Below, one piece after another: positions 39,617 to 47,775 of a stretch of 48,708 nt of DNA. Where the stretch lies: assembly GCA_017634675.1 (NCBI GenBank), contig JAGBMX010000063.1, positions 1 to 48,708 of the forward strand, read 5' to 3'. The notes under the pieces are model-generated. The model did not search any database and was not told the origin of the DNA. It saw nothing but the letters and a program-made list of their open reading frames with translations. The stretch comes from Selenomonadaceae bacterium (GTDB lineage Bacteria > Bacillota > Negativicutes > Selenomonadales > Selenomonadaceae). The position numbers and the translations under genes were made by a program. Each line of letters begins with the position of its first letter. Within the stretch, counting starts at the first letter, position 1.

Positions 39617-41518
39617 ATGGCGAGATATGATTTGACGAACGATTTTATTCAGCTCACGGAAACAAGCGGGGTAATTGAAAACATATCCAATACTCCCGTG
39701 GAAATTTCATCTCAAAATGTACGGCGTACGGGGATTATTTTATATCCTCAACAACGTTACATATTCAACGGTACAACTTATGCGGCGAGAGAACAAAATG
39801 CAACCTCACCTGCGGCAATAGCCGTAGAAACGAACATACCGCGCGGAGGTGGCGGATCGGAAGGTGGAGGCGGTTCTTCTACTGATTTAACGCCTGCGAT
39901 TAACGCCGTAAATACAACGCTTCAAACGATAAATGCAAATGTTTCAGTTGTAGGAAGTTTATCGAAAGAAACGACACATCAAAGAATAGCGGACGCGTTG
40001 GAAGGCATCGAGGAAAAGAGTTTCGTCGGCAACGGATTATCCGCGTATGAAGTGGCGCAAGGAAACGGGTACAGAGGAACAGTTACAGAATGGCTTGCAA
40101 GTTTGAAAGGCGACAAAGGAGACAAGGGTGACAAGGGAGACACGGGAGCGACACCTGATTTAACAATAGGTACAGTAGTTTCGGGGAGCGTTGCAGGAGC
40201 AACAATAACAGGAACAGCGGAAGACCCCGTGTTAAGTTTTGATTTACCCAAAGGCGACAAAGGCGACAAAGGAGATACGGGAGCAACGCCTAACTTAACG
40301 ATAGGGACAGTAACGAAGAGTAGTGTTGCAGGAGCGACTATAACAGGAACGGCAGAAAATCCTATATTGAGTCTAGACTTACCCAAAGGCGATATTGGAG
40401 CGACACCTGATTTGCAAATTGGCACAGTAGTTTCGGGGAGCGTTGCGGGGGCGACTATAACAGGTACGGCAGAAAATCCTATTTTAAGCCTTGACCTTCC
40501 GAAGGGCGATAAAGGGAATACAGGAGATATAACTTATGGCTTTCGTAAGGACGAAACAGCTTATTCTGTAGGCGATATAGCCTACAGTCAAACATTACCC
40601 GCGTATCTTCGGCTTGTTTGCGTCAAAGCGGGTACAAGCGGCGACGGGGCGCTTACAATTACAAGCACCGACGAAGGCGCGCTTATCACCGACGGTACTG
40701 TAACATGGATGATTGACAGTCTTGCGGACGGTATCTATGACGCGGCGCATCAAAACAGCGATTTCAGGGGCGCAGACTTAACCGCTTACTGGGATAGCGG
40801 CTTGATGAGCACAAATATACAAGCAGGTAAATTCGTCGGTATGCACATAGGCGACTATATCGTTAAAAGCGTTACCGCGTCGGGTACGACGTACAACGAT
40901 GTAAAATGGTTGTTGGCGGCGTTTGACCCGCATTTGCATTGCGGTTACGACCCGAACAATACCGACGGCAAATCTGGCGAAACTACGGAACACCATGTAC
41001 TTATTATCCCCAACACGACTTTGCAACGCAACGTAAGCATGAACGATACGGACACAACGTCGGGCGGGTATCTGGGGAGTAAGATGTGGAAAACACATAT
41101 TCCCGCTTGGGCGACGGGAATAAAGAACGCCTTCGGGAGCAGTCATATTTTGCCGCATTGGGATGAATTGTCTAATTCGGTTGATACCAACGCAGTAAGC
41201 GGAGGTATACCAAATTCAAAAGGTTGCAGTAACAACTGGGCATGGACGAAAGTTGAAGTCAATATTCCTAATGAGCCTATGGTTTATGGGGGTAACGTAT
41301 GGGCTTCTTCTGCGGAAGATGTGGGCAGTTTCCCAAGACAGCTTCCTTTGTTTACGTTAAAGTGTTCGCATTTGTACGATAGAATCTGGTTCTGGCTTCG
41401 AGCGGTGGCGTCGTCTTCCCATTTCGCTGTTGCGCTCGGCCACGGCATTGCGACCATCCGTGTCGCTTCCTACGCGGGCGCGGACGGCGGCATCCGCCCG
41501 TATTCCCTGCTCCGCTGA
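39617..41518 (+). CDS. Tail fibre/adhesin, target protein of the diversity-generating retroelement
   Basis: 633 aa from ATG 39617 (GAGGTGCGGG upstream). N-terminal domain, fibre motif (GLSAYEVAQGNGYRGTVTEW), three collagen-like repeats of ~39 aa (GDKGDKGDTGATPDLTIGT...AGATITGTAE...SFDLPKGDKGDKGDTG), then a globular C-terminal domain (YWDSGLMSTNIQAGKFVGMHIGDYIVK...WLLAAFDPHLHCGYD...HILPHWDELSNS...WAWTKVEVNIPNEPMVYGG). The last ~40 residues are encoded by the variable repeat (SHFAVALGHGIATIRVASYAGAD region), matching a C-type-lectin-like scaffold with exposed variable residues. It probably determines host receptor binding. Confidence 0.9.
   Translation: MARYDLTNDFIQLTETSGVIENISNTPVEISSQNVRRTGIILYPQQRYIFNGTTYAAREQNATSPAAIAVETNIPRGGGGSEGGGGSSTDLTPAINAVNTTLQTINANVSVVGSLSKETTHQRIADALEGIEEKSFVGNGLSAYEVAQGNGYRGTVTEWLASLKGDKGDKGDKGDTGATPDLTIGTVVSGSVAGATITGTAEDPVLSFDLPKGDKGDKGDTGATPNLTIGTVTKSSVAGATITGTAENPILSLDLPKGDIGATPDLQIGTVVSGSVAGATITGTAENPILSLDLPKGDKGNTGDITYGFRKDETAYSVGDIAYSQTLPAYLRLVCVKAGTSGDGALTITSTDEGALITDGTVTWMIDSLADGIYDAAHQNSDFRGADLTAYWDSGLMSTNIQAGKFVGMHIGDYIVKSVTASGTTYNDVKWLLAAFDPHLHCGYDPNNTDGKSGETTEHHVLIIPNTTLQRNVSMNDTDTTSGGYLGSKMWKTHIPAWATGIKNAFGSSHILPHWDELSNSVDTNAVSGGIPNSKGCSNNWAWTKVEVNIPNEPMVYGGNVWASSAEDVGSFPRQLPLFTLKCSHLYDRIWFWLRAVASSSHFAVALGHGIATIRVASYAGADGGIRPYSLLR
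41402..41500 (+). repeat. DGR variable repeat (VR)
   Basis: 99 bp at the 3' end of the fibre gene. Identical to the template repeat at 42156-42254 at 89 of 99 positions. Nine differences are at template adenines (giving C, T or G), the tenth is C to G at 41429. The nine A-changes fall in 8 codons, mostly AAC/AAT in the template, so amino acids vary at N-type positions. The GC-rich end (about 41475-41500) would act as the initiation of mutagenic homology. Confidence 0.96.
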
Positions 41519-41524
41519 CCTATA

Positions 41525-41547
41525 CGCCGCCCCCTTGTGGGGCGGCG
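41525..41547. promoter_or_regulatory. Hairpin/cruciform just downstream of the variable repeat
   Basis: CGCCGCCCC (41525-41533), loop CTTGT, GGGGCGGCG (41539-41547): a perfect 9-bp stem. It lies 24 nt after VR, right behind the fibre stop codon, and has no T-run. A comparable inverted repeat behind VR in the BPP-1 element stimulates target recognition. Confidence 0.8.
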
Positions 41548-41581
41548 GTAGCAGGAACAAACATTAAAGGAGGTTTTATTA

Positions 41582-42133
41582 TTGGCAGTTTTAGCAAGAT
41601 TTCGCAGAGAGTCGAAGTATAAGTTTTACACCAACGCTCTGAAACTGCGCAAAGAAATAACTCAGTTAATGCTTAGGGATTTCGGGGCGAAGAAAACCAT
41701 TCGCAACTACCGCATAAACACGGACAAAATGGAGCCGCAAGACGCGGATTTACTTTTGGGGATTATGGAGCGATACGGGCTTTCGACTTTCCCCGGAGAT
41801 TTTCCCCTATGGCTTATAGAAAAGTTTCGGGACAGCGTGTGGGATATTTTAAGGGATTTACACATAAACATTACAAAGGCTTATACAATATGGGCGACGA
41901 ACGAAGCGGAAGCGAATGAGCGGCGAATTTATCAAGACAGAGCGATAGCGGCTTGCGAAAATCTCTTGCAAGAATTTCAACTCGTTATAGACGTATTACC
42001 CGTAAAAGCTGAAAAATATATGCGTTATGTGGATATGGTCGAAGAGGAAATATCTCTCTTAAAGGGTTGGAGAAAAGCCGATAATAAGAAAAACAAAACT
42101 TTAAAGGAAAGCAAAACTTCAAAAGAAGAATAA
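41582..42133 (+). CDS. avd: DGR accessory protein Avd
   Basis: 183 aa, TTG start after AGGAGG. Helical, strongly basic (RFRRESKYKFYTNALKLRKEITQLMLRDFG), with repeated amphipathic helices (DVLPVKAEKYMRYVDMVEEEISLLKGW) and a lysine-rich tail, as in Avd proteins that form a pentameric barrel with the reverse transcriptase. Position between the variable-repeat gene and template repeat fits. TTG rather than ATG start. Confidence 0.88.
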   Translation: MAVLARFRRESKYKFYTNALKLRKEITQLMLRDFGAKKTIRNYRINTDKMEPQDADLLLGIMERYGLSTFPGDFPLWLIEKFRDSVWDILRDLHINITKAYTIWATNEAEANERRIYQDRAIAACENLLQEFQLVIDVLPVKAEKYMRYVDMVEEEISLLKGWRKADNKKNKTLKESKTSKEE

Positions 42134-42155
42134 TTTCATAGGGCATAGGCTAATA

Positions 42156-42254
42156 GCGGTGGCGTCGTCTTCCAATTTCGCTCTTGCGCACGGCAACGGC
42201 AATGCGAACATCAATGTCGCTTCCAACGCGGGCGCGAACGGCGGCATCCGCCCG
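42156..42254 (+). repeat. DGR template repeat (TR)
   Basis: 99 bp between avd and the reverse transcriptase gene, matching the variable repeat. The template codes for ASSNFALAHGNGNANINVAS-type sequence, with AAC/AAT codons concentrated at the variable positions; 9 of its 17 adenines in the aligned stretch differ in VR. Not itself translated in a known gene. The RNA spanning avd-TR-rt start is the likely template for mutagenic cDNA. Confidence 0.96.
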
Positions 42255-42301
42255 CTTCTCGTAGGGGCAAACCGCAAAAAGCGGCAGCCTCATGGCAGGG
42301 A

Positions 42302-43537
42302 ATGAGCCTATGTCCGTCCGACAAGGTAAATAAAGTCTTGACGTTTCTATCTACGGATATTGAAACTATTCGCAAGGCGAAAGGCGGCTACATGGAAGAT
42401 TTTACATCAGCCGATAATCTTATAAGCGGGTTCAAACGGGTAAAGAAAACAAGCGGTTGGAAAGACGCGGTACAGCGTTATGAGATTAATCTCTTGAGAG
42501 AAATCCGAAAGTCACAAAAAGACCTTCGCGGAGGAACCTACGAACAAGGAGAAGGCGCAGTCTTTACACAATGCGAACAAGGACATTTGAGACTTGTGAA
42601 AGCTTTGACCGTCAAGGATATGACGGCGCAACATTCCCTTTGCGACAGCGTGTTAATCCCAAGCGTAACGCCAAAACTCATTCACGATAACGGGGCGAGT
42701 TTGGAGGGCAAGGGAATATCTTTTACCCGCAAGCGTTTTGAGCAACATCTTTGTTGGCATTATCGAAGATACGGCAGGGAAGGTTACATCTTAAAGATAG
42801 ACTTTCGCAAGTATTTTGATAATATTCGCCATGATGTATTAAAAGAGAAGCTGAAACAACTCATCGATGACCCGCTTGTATTATCGACTGTAGACAAAAT
42901 CCTAAAGGCGAACGAAATTGATATATCGTTCACCAATGACAAGGATTATATCGATAGGGTTTTTAACGCGCTTGAGTATCAAGAGATAGACGCGAAACTT
43001 AAAACGGGCGAACGATTTATGGCAAAATCTATGGGCATCGGTTCGCCATTGTCGCAGATAGCGGGGATATTTTTGCCGCTTGAAATCGACACATATTGTA
43101 AAACCGTGATAGGCTTGCATTGCTACGACGCTTATATGGACGACAGGGTAATCATTCATCGAAGCAAAGATTATCTATGGCGACTGTTAAGCGAGATTAA
43201 AGCGATAGCCAAAAGTTTAGGCGTGTTTATCCATGAGGATAAGACGCAGATAATCAAACTTTCTCACGGGTTTACGTTTCTAAAAACGAAATATATCATC
43301 ACAAAAACGGGGCGAATTATAAGAAAAATTCCGAGGGACGTTGTGACAATACAGCGCAGGAAGATGAAGAAACTTGCGCAATTTGTCGTTGACGGGGAAT
43401 TGTCTTATAGGGCGTTTTGCAGTCAGTACGAAGGCTGGCGGGGCGATAAAAAGCATTACAACGCTTATGAAACCCTTGTCGGCATGGATAAACTTTACAG
43501 GAGGCTTCAACGATGGATAAGGAAATCTTTACGCTAA
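42302..43537 (+). CDS. DGR reverse transcriptase
   Basis: 411 aa from ATG 42302; an internal ATG at 42392 (381 aa) is an alternative, since neither has a strong ribosome binding site. Retroelement-type RT: YILKIDFRKYFDNI at about 162-175, DGR-type block GIGSPLSQIAGIF at 245-257, catalytic YMDDRVII with DD at about 280-281, and a thumb region GFTFLKTKYIITKTGR. It copies the template RNA with adenine-specific errors into cDNA that replaces the VR (retrohoming). Overlaps the next gene by 25 nt. Confidence 0.95.
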   Translation: MSLCPSDKVNKVLTFLSTDIETIRKAKGGYMEDFTSADNLISGFKRVKKTSGWKDAVQRYEINLLREIRKSQKDLRGGTYEQGEGAVFTQCEQGHLRLVKALTVKDMTAQHSLCDSVLIPSVTPKLIHDNGASLEGKGISFTRKRFEQHLCWHYRRYGREGYILKIDFRKYFDNIRHDVLKEKLKQLIDDPLVLSTVDKILKANEIDISFTNDKDYIDRVFNALEYQEIDAKLKTGERFMAKSMGIGSPLSQIAGIFLPLEIDTYCKTVIGLHCYDAYMDDRVIIHRSKDYLWRLLSEIKAIAKSLGVFIHEDKTQIIKLSHGFTFLKTKYIITKTGRIIRKIPRDVVTIQRRKMKKLAQFVVDGELSYRAFCSQYEGWRGDKKHYNAYETLVGMDKLYRRLQRWIRKSLR

Positions 43538-43848
43538 AACTTGAGGGGCAAAACAAAACTATAGAGATTAACAATCTCACAATGAACGGTACGAACTATG
43601 TATCTGAAACCGAAGTTGATACTTCTGACTTACCTAAATGGTTCAAACTTACGGCGACGAACCAAGAGGGGCAGATAAAAGAAGTAATGGAACACGCAAG
43701 ATTATTGCAGCAGGAGCAGTATGACTGGGACGGCGGGAAATTCTATCTCGCGTTTGCGCCGGTATCGGAGCAGGAAATCAAGAACGCAGAATTTAAGGCG
43801 TATCTTGAATATCTTGCGATGATGACGGATGTGGATATGGAGCAGTAA
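43513..43848 (+). CDS. Phage protein downstream of the RT, unknown
   Basis: 111 aa, ATG after AGGAGG, overlapping the RT gene by 25 nt. Strand-rich start (IFTLKLEGQNKTIEINNLTMNGTNYVSE) and a helical end (KEVMEHARLLQQEQYDWDGGKFYLAFAPVSEQEIKNAEF). Could be a DGR accessory or an unrelated fibre-region protein. Confidence 0.55.
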   Translation: MDKEIFTLKLEGQNKTIEINNLTMNGTNYVSETEVDTSDLPKWFKLTATNQEGQIKEVMEHARLLQQEQYDWDGGKFYLAFAPVSEQEIKNAEFKAYLEYLAMMTDVDMEQ

Positions 43849-43863
43849 GGGGAGGTTTTAACG

Positions 43864-44001
43864 ATGAGTAAGAAGTTTGAAACGGTAAAGGAAAACTATG
43901 ACAACGGTTTTTGGAGCAAGGCGAAAGTAAGAAACGCGGTGGTAAAGAATTGGATAACCGCCGCCGAGTATGAAGAAATCACAGGCGAGAAGTACGAATA
44001 A
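43864..44001 (+). CDS. XkdX-family protein
   Basis: 45 aa, ATG 43864 with GGGGAGG about 8 nt upstream. FETVKENYDNGFWSKAKVRNAV..NWITAAEYEEITGEKYE matches XkdX, a short protein common near tail fibre genes of Firmicutes phages. Role unknown. Confidence 0.75.
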   Translation: MSKKFETVKENYDNGFWSKAKVRNAVVKNWITAAEYEEITGEKYE

Positions 44002-44014
44002 GGGCGTGTTTCTA

Positions 44015-44326
44015 ATGGGACTTGAAGAACTTGAACACATAGCCGTAATTTTAGGCTTACTCGGGGGGTTATTTCATTTTGCCGTGCTTCGACCGCTATA
44101 TAACGCCATTACAAAGTTTGAATTGGCGATTGAAGAATTAAGGGGCGATATACGGCGAAACGAAGAAAGGTGGCACGTTTTAAGCGTGAAACTTGCCGAA
44201 CTAGACCAAAGGGCGAAAAGCGCGCATCATAGGATTGACGAATTTGTAAAAGTTTACGAAACTACGTATAACGTAAAAATCCCGCACCCGCGAGATAAGG
44301 AAGTAACAAAGGAGGACGGCGAATGA
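44015..44326 (+). CDS. Membrane/coiled-coil lysis-cassette protein (XhlA-like)
   Basis: 103 aa from ATG 44015. N-terminal hydrophobic span (HIAVILGLLGGLFHFAVL), then a coiled coil (LAIEELRGDIRRNEERWHVLSVKLAELDQRAKSAHHRIDEF). Resembles XhlA-type accessory holins except that the membrane span is at the N-terminus. Coupled to the next gene. Confidence 0.6.
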   Translation: MGLEELEHIAVILGLLGGLFHFAVLRPLYNAITKFELAIEELRGDIRRNEERWHVLSVKLAELDQRAKSAHHRIDEFVKVYETTYNVKIPHPRDKEVTKEDGE

Positions 44327-44565
44327 AAGACGTAAATGTTGTAATAGCTTGGTCTCTTGGCATAATGGGTTTTACTGCCGTTGTAGGTTGGATAATCATA
44401 TCTTGGATAACGGGGACTTCTAGCGGGACGGAAGTCCCTATTTCAGTTATCAGCGGTTTAAGCGGAATTTTGACGGGTAAAAGTATGACAGAGGCAAAGT
44501 TTAGAAAAGAACTTGAAAAGAACAAAGAAAATTTTGCGGATAGCGTCAAGCAGGGCGCGGAGTGA
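44323..44565 (+). CDS. Putative holin
   Basis: 80 aa. One clear transmembrane span (VVIAWSLGIMGFTAVVGWIIISW) and a second weaker hydrophobic stretch (ISVISGLSGILTG), charged C-terminus (FRKELEKNKENFADSVKQG). Size and place before the amidase fit a holin, but sequence alone cannot prove it. Confidence 0.55.
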   Translation: MKDVNVVIAWSLGIMGFTAVVGWIIISWITGTSSGTEVPISVISGLSGILTGKSMTEAKFRKELEKNKENFADSVKQGAE

Positions 44566-44569
44566 ATTT

Positions 44570-44598
44570 AAGCCGTCTTATTCTTAAGGCGGCTTTTT
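44570..44598 (+). terminator. Intrinsic terminator
   Basis: AAGCCGTCTTA pairs with TAAGGCGGCTT (one G-T), followed by TTTTT. It precedes the amidase gene. Confidence 0.8.
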
Positions 44599-44620
44599 AT
44601 TTGCAGACAAGGAGGCAGTT

Positions 44621-45823
44621 ATGGAGCGAGTAAACATTGTCGAAACAAATTTAGAATTTGGCGAGTTATTAGAGCGTGAATATACGGACGCTATAGTAAT
44701 TCACCATACGGGCAACCCTACCGACGACGATTTGAGCGCGGAAGAAATTCACCAGTCACACTTAAATCAAGGTTGGGTGGGTATAGGTTATCACTTCGTC
44801 ATAAGAAAAGACGGAACTATCGAAAGGGGCAGACCTGAATGGGCGATAGGTTCTCACGCTTACGGCGAAAATTCGCATACTATTGGTATTCACGTTTGCG
44901 GAAATTTTGAAATAGGCGCGCCGACTGAAATACAACTCGGAAAACTTGCCCACCTTATCGGAAACCTTTGCGCGGACTACGATATACCAACGGATAGGGC
45001 GCATATCGTAGGACATAGGGAACTAATGCCGACGGCTTGCCCTGGTAAAAATTTATTTTCGCATATTGATGATATTGTGGGGAATGCGAATTGGTACCGT
45101 TACGGCGCGGAAAAAACTTCACAAACGCAAAATAACGAAATTCCCGAAGTCAAAATATGGAACTTCTTTAAAAGCAAAAAACTAAACGATTATGCTGTTG
45201 CAGGCATTATGGGGAATTTGTACGCCGAAAGCGGACTAATCTCAAATAACTTACAAAATAGCTATGAGATTTTGGGTAGCGACGAAGAATACACGGCGAA
45301 AGTCGACAGCGGCGAATATAGCAAGGAAACGTTCGTGAACGACGGCGCGGGATACGGTTTAGCACAATGGACATATTTTGCAAGGAAAGCGGCTCTGTAT
45401 GATTTTGCGAAACAAAAAGGCGCGAGTATCGGCGATTTAGATATGCAATTAGAGTTTTTGTGGGCGGAGCTTTTGGATAGCTATGTAAGCCTTGTAAACG
45501 CGCTTATGGACGCGCAAAGCGTGAAACAAGCGAGTGACGCGTTTCTTTTGGATTTTGAGCGTCCGGCAGACCAGAGCGAGGGGCAAAAAGCGAGACGCGC
45601 GGGGTATTCACAAGAATTTTACGAGGATTACGCAGGGAAAGCAGGGGACGCAAATATGAGTGAAAAAAGATATAACACGGTTGACGAATTGCCGGATTGG
45701 GCAAAATGGACTATTGAAAGAATGATAGAGCAGGGAATAATCAACGGTGACGGCGCGGGGCTTGACTTGTCTAAAGATATGCTCAGGACTTTCGTTATTG
45801 TTGAGAGAATGTTGAGAAGATGA
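44621..45823 (+). CDS. Two-domain endolysin: N-acetylmuramoyl-L-alanine amidase plus lysozyme-like domain
   Basis: 400 aa, ATG after AAGGAGG. Amidase_2/PGRP domain (~10-155): IVIHHTGN, GYHFVI, HTIGIHVCGNFE and HIVGHRELMPTACPGKNLF supply the zinc histidines and Cys. Middle domain (~175-320): AVAGIMGNLYAESGLISNNLQNS...GAGYGLAQWTYFARK, typical of the phage_lysozyme2/tail-lysozyme fold. C-terminal ~50 residues (LPDWAKWTIERMIEQGIINGDGAGLDLSK) resemble an SLH-like cell-wall-binding repeat. Degrades peptidoglycan in lysis. Confidence 0.9.
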   Translation: MERVNIVETNLEFGELLEREYTDAIVIHHTGNPTDDDLSAEEIHQSHLNQGWVGIGYHFVIRKDGTIERGRPEWAIGSHAYGENSHTIGIHVCGNFEIGAPTEIQLGKLAHLIGNLCADYDIPTDRAHIVGHRELMPTACPGKNLFSHIDDIVGNANWYRYGAEKTSQTQNNEIPEVKIWNFFKSKKLNDYAVAGIMGNLYAESGLISNNLQNSYEILGSDEEYTAKVDSGEYSKETFVNDGAGYGLAQWTYFARKAALYDFAKQKGASIGDLDMQLEFLWAELLDSYVSLVNALMDAQSVKQASDAFLLDFERPADQSEGQKARRAGYSQEFYEDYAGKAGDANMSEKRYNTVDELPDWAKWTIERMIEQGIINGDGAGLDLSKDMLRTFVIVERMLRR

Positions 45824-46224
45824 AAACAAAAACGCTGGAAGAATGGGCGGATTTATACGAGAAGAAAACGGGCGATAAACTTGACCGTTCGCAAAAAGCT
45901 ACTTTTTATTTTCCCGATAAAGGCTTCGGGGTATACAGCGTAGCAGATGATATGATAGTTATTCTTCACGTTTGCGGTGACGGTGTTTTTTGGCGACAGA
46001 TAGGGGAAGTCCTCGCTATTGAGCGGGGACTTCATAAGTTAGGGGCAATATGCGTGAGGAAAAATATAAAAGCGTATTTACGATGTTTTGATATGAAAAT
46101 AACAAATGAGGAAATTCTAAAAGACGGCAAGATTAGATATTTCTTCGAGCATAAACATACGGGGAAACTCGGCAGGGCAACGCCCACAAACGGAGACGAA
46201 TATTTAATCACTTGGGAGGTGTGA
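45820..46224 (+). CDS. GNAT-like phage protein
   Basis: 134 aa, 4-nt overlap with the amidase. Strands and helices in acetyltransferase order (YFPDKGFGVYSVADDMIVILHVCGDGVFWRQIGEVLAIERGLHKLGAICVRKNI...). It resembles small acetyltransferase-like proteins found next to internal virion proteins. Substrate unknown. Confidence 0.55.
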   Translation: MKTKTLEEWADLYEKKTGDKLDRSQKATFYFPDKGFGVYSVADDMIVILHVCGDGVFWRQIGEVLAIERGLHKLGAICVRKNIKAYLRCFDMKITNEEILKDGKIRYFFEHKHTGKLGRATPTNGDEYLITWEV

Positions 46225-46226
46225 CG

Positions 46227-47771
46227 ATGTTACATTTCAACTTGCAACTTTTTGGTGGAAAAGGTGGCAGTACTACAACAGTACAAGGGCGAGATTTAAC
46301 TCCTGACGAAATACGGCTTATCAAAGCGCAGGCGGACGCGGCTGAAGCGTTTCAGCCGAATATTTTAAGGCTTAATCAAACGGCGGGAGACCTTTTATAC
46401 GGAACGCTAGGGACTGTCCCCGTTGATTTCAACACGATGAATAACGACGCGCAAAGCAGGATAAACACGGCGATAAACGGGCTTTATGGTATGACGCAGA
46501 CCAACGAAAACGCTATAACAGATACGAATAACGCGTTAAACGATATTTCGCGAGCGTATGGCGAAGAAGCGGCGAGAAATTACGGCTTGTTGTCGGGGCT
46601 TGCGGACAGATACGAAACTTCGGGAAATAAAGCGGCGAACGCTTTTGACAGATACATAGCGCAAAACGATGACGCATTGACCACGGCGGAAAAATCTTTG
46701 CTTGCGCTTCAAAACGGAGAGCTTCCGAGCGCATACCGTCAAAATATGGAAGATACTATAAAATCCGTGTTGAAAAACACAATCGGCGAAAATGTGAATA
46801 ATTTAGCGCAAAGGGGCGTGTTGAACAGTTCCGTGACGAATTCCGCGCTTAACGCTATTGAGAGCAACGCCGCAACCGCGGTGGCGCAAAATTATTTGCA
46901 AAACTTAAATACAGTAGGCAATTTTGCGAATCAGCGTTTCCAAAACAGCGGAGCAACCACGGGCGCAAACGCATCTTTGACGGCGCAACAGCTTGGGAAT
47001 ATGCAAAACACGCTTAACAGTTTAGGCAATGTTTACGGTCAGCAATACGCAAATCAAATGGGAGCATTGGGTCAACAAGCAAATTTAGCGCAACAGCAAG
47101 CAGAAAACAAAACGAATGTAAACAGTCAAAACGCGGGGATTTACGGAAACCTTGTATCGCAAGCGACCGCGCCAATTACAGCGGCGGCGGGAGCGCAAGA
47201 AGCGGCGCAAGCACCCGCAAGAAATTTGTGGGACGCTTCTATGGGTCTTACATCTTCAAACAACGGAACGCTTGCGGCTATCGCGGGAGCGCAACCTCAA
47301 TCGCAGACAACTACTACAAGCGGCGGCGGTGGATTTTGGGGAGGCTTGTTAGGCGGCGCGGCTACCGTGTTCTGTTTCCCAAAGGGTACAATGGTACATA
47401 TGGCAGGCGGAGAAAAGAAAGATATTGCAGATATTGTTGTCGGCGACGAGGTCATTGACAAGGACGGCAAGACGGCGAAAGTTATTTTGTTATTGCCGGA
47501 GCATAGCAATGAGATATGGAAACTTATCACAAAGAACGGCGCAATAGTGAGAACAACTTCAACACAGCCTTTCTTTTTGGAGGACGGCAGTCAAAAAGAA
47601 TTACGCTATCTTACGCCCGATGATACGCTTATGAATATGGGCGAGATTATAAGCATAGAACGTGATGGCTACGAACGGGTGTACGATTTTGAAACCGACG
47701 GCGACAATAACTATATCGTAAACGGTGGCTTTGTAGCGCAGGGCGGCGGCGTTGAATGGTGGAAGGGGTAA
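46227..47771 (+). CDS. Virion protein with C-terminal Hint (intein-type) domain
   Basis: 514 aa from ATG 46227 (GGGAGGTGTG upstream). N-terminus MLHFNLQLFGGKGG echoes the scaffold leader. Residues ~30-375 are Asn/Gln/Ala-rich helical repeats typical of ejection/internal virion proteins. Residues ~383-507 are a Hint domain: it starts CFPKGTMVHMAGGEKKDIADIVVGDEVIDKDGKT (catalytic Cys383; block A) and ends YDFETDGDNNYIVNGGFVAQGG. The usual C-terminal His-Asn with Cys/Ser is absent, so only N-terminal cleavage would be expected. Possibly the protein cuts itself during virion maturation (inference). Confidence 0.8.
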   Translation: MLHFNLQLFGGKGGSTTTVQGRDLTPDEIRLIKAQADAAEAFQPNILRLNQTAGDLLYGTLGTVPVDFNTMNNDAQSRINTAINGLYGMTQTNENAITDTNNALNDISRAYGEEAARNYGLLSGLADRYETSGNKAANAFDRYIAQNDDALTTAEKSLLALQNGELPSAYRQNMEDTIKSVLKNTIGENVNNLAQRGVLNSSVTNSALNAIESNAATAVAQNYLQNLNTVGNFANQRFQNSGATTGANASLTAQQLGNMQNTLNSLGNVYGQQYANQMGALGQQANLAQQQAENKTNVNSQNAGIYGNLVSQATAPITAAAGAQEAAQAPARNLWDASMGLTSSNNGTLAAIAGAQPQSQTTTTSGGGGFWGGLLGGAATVFCFPKGTMVHMAGGEKKDIADIVVGDEVIDKDGKTAKVILLLPEHSNEIWKLITKNGAIVRTTSTQPFFLEDGSQKELRYLTPDDTLMNMGEIISIERDGYERVYDFETDGDNNYIVNGGFVAQGGGVEWWKG

Positions 47772-47775
47772 TATT

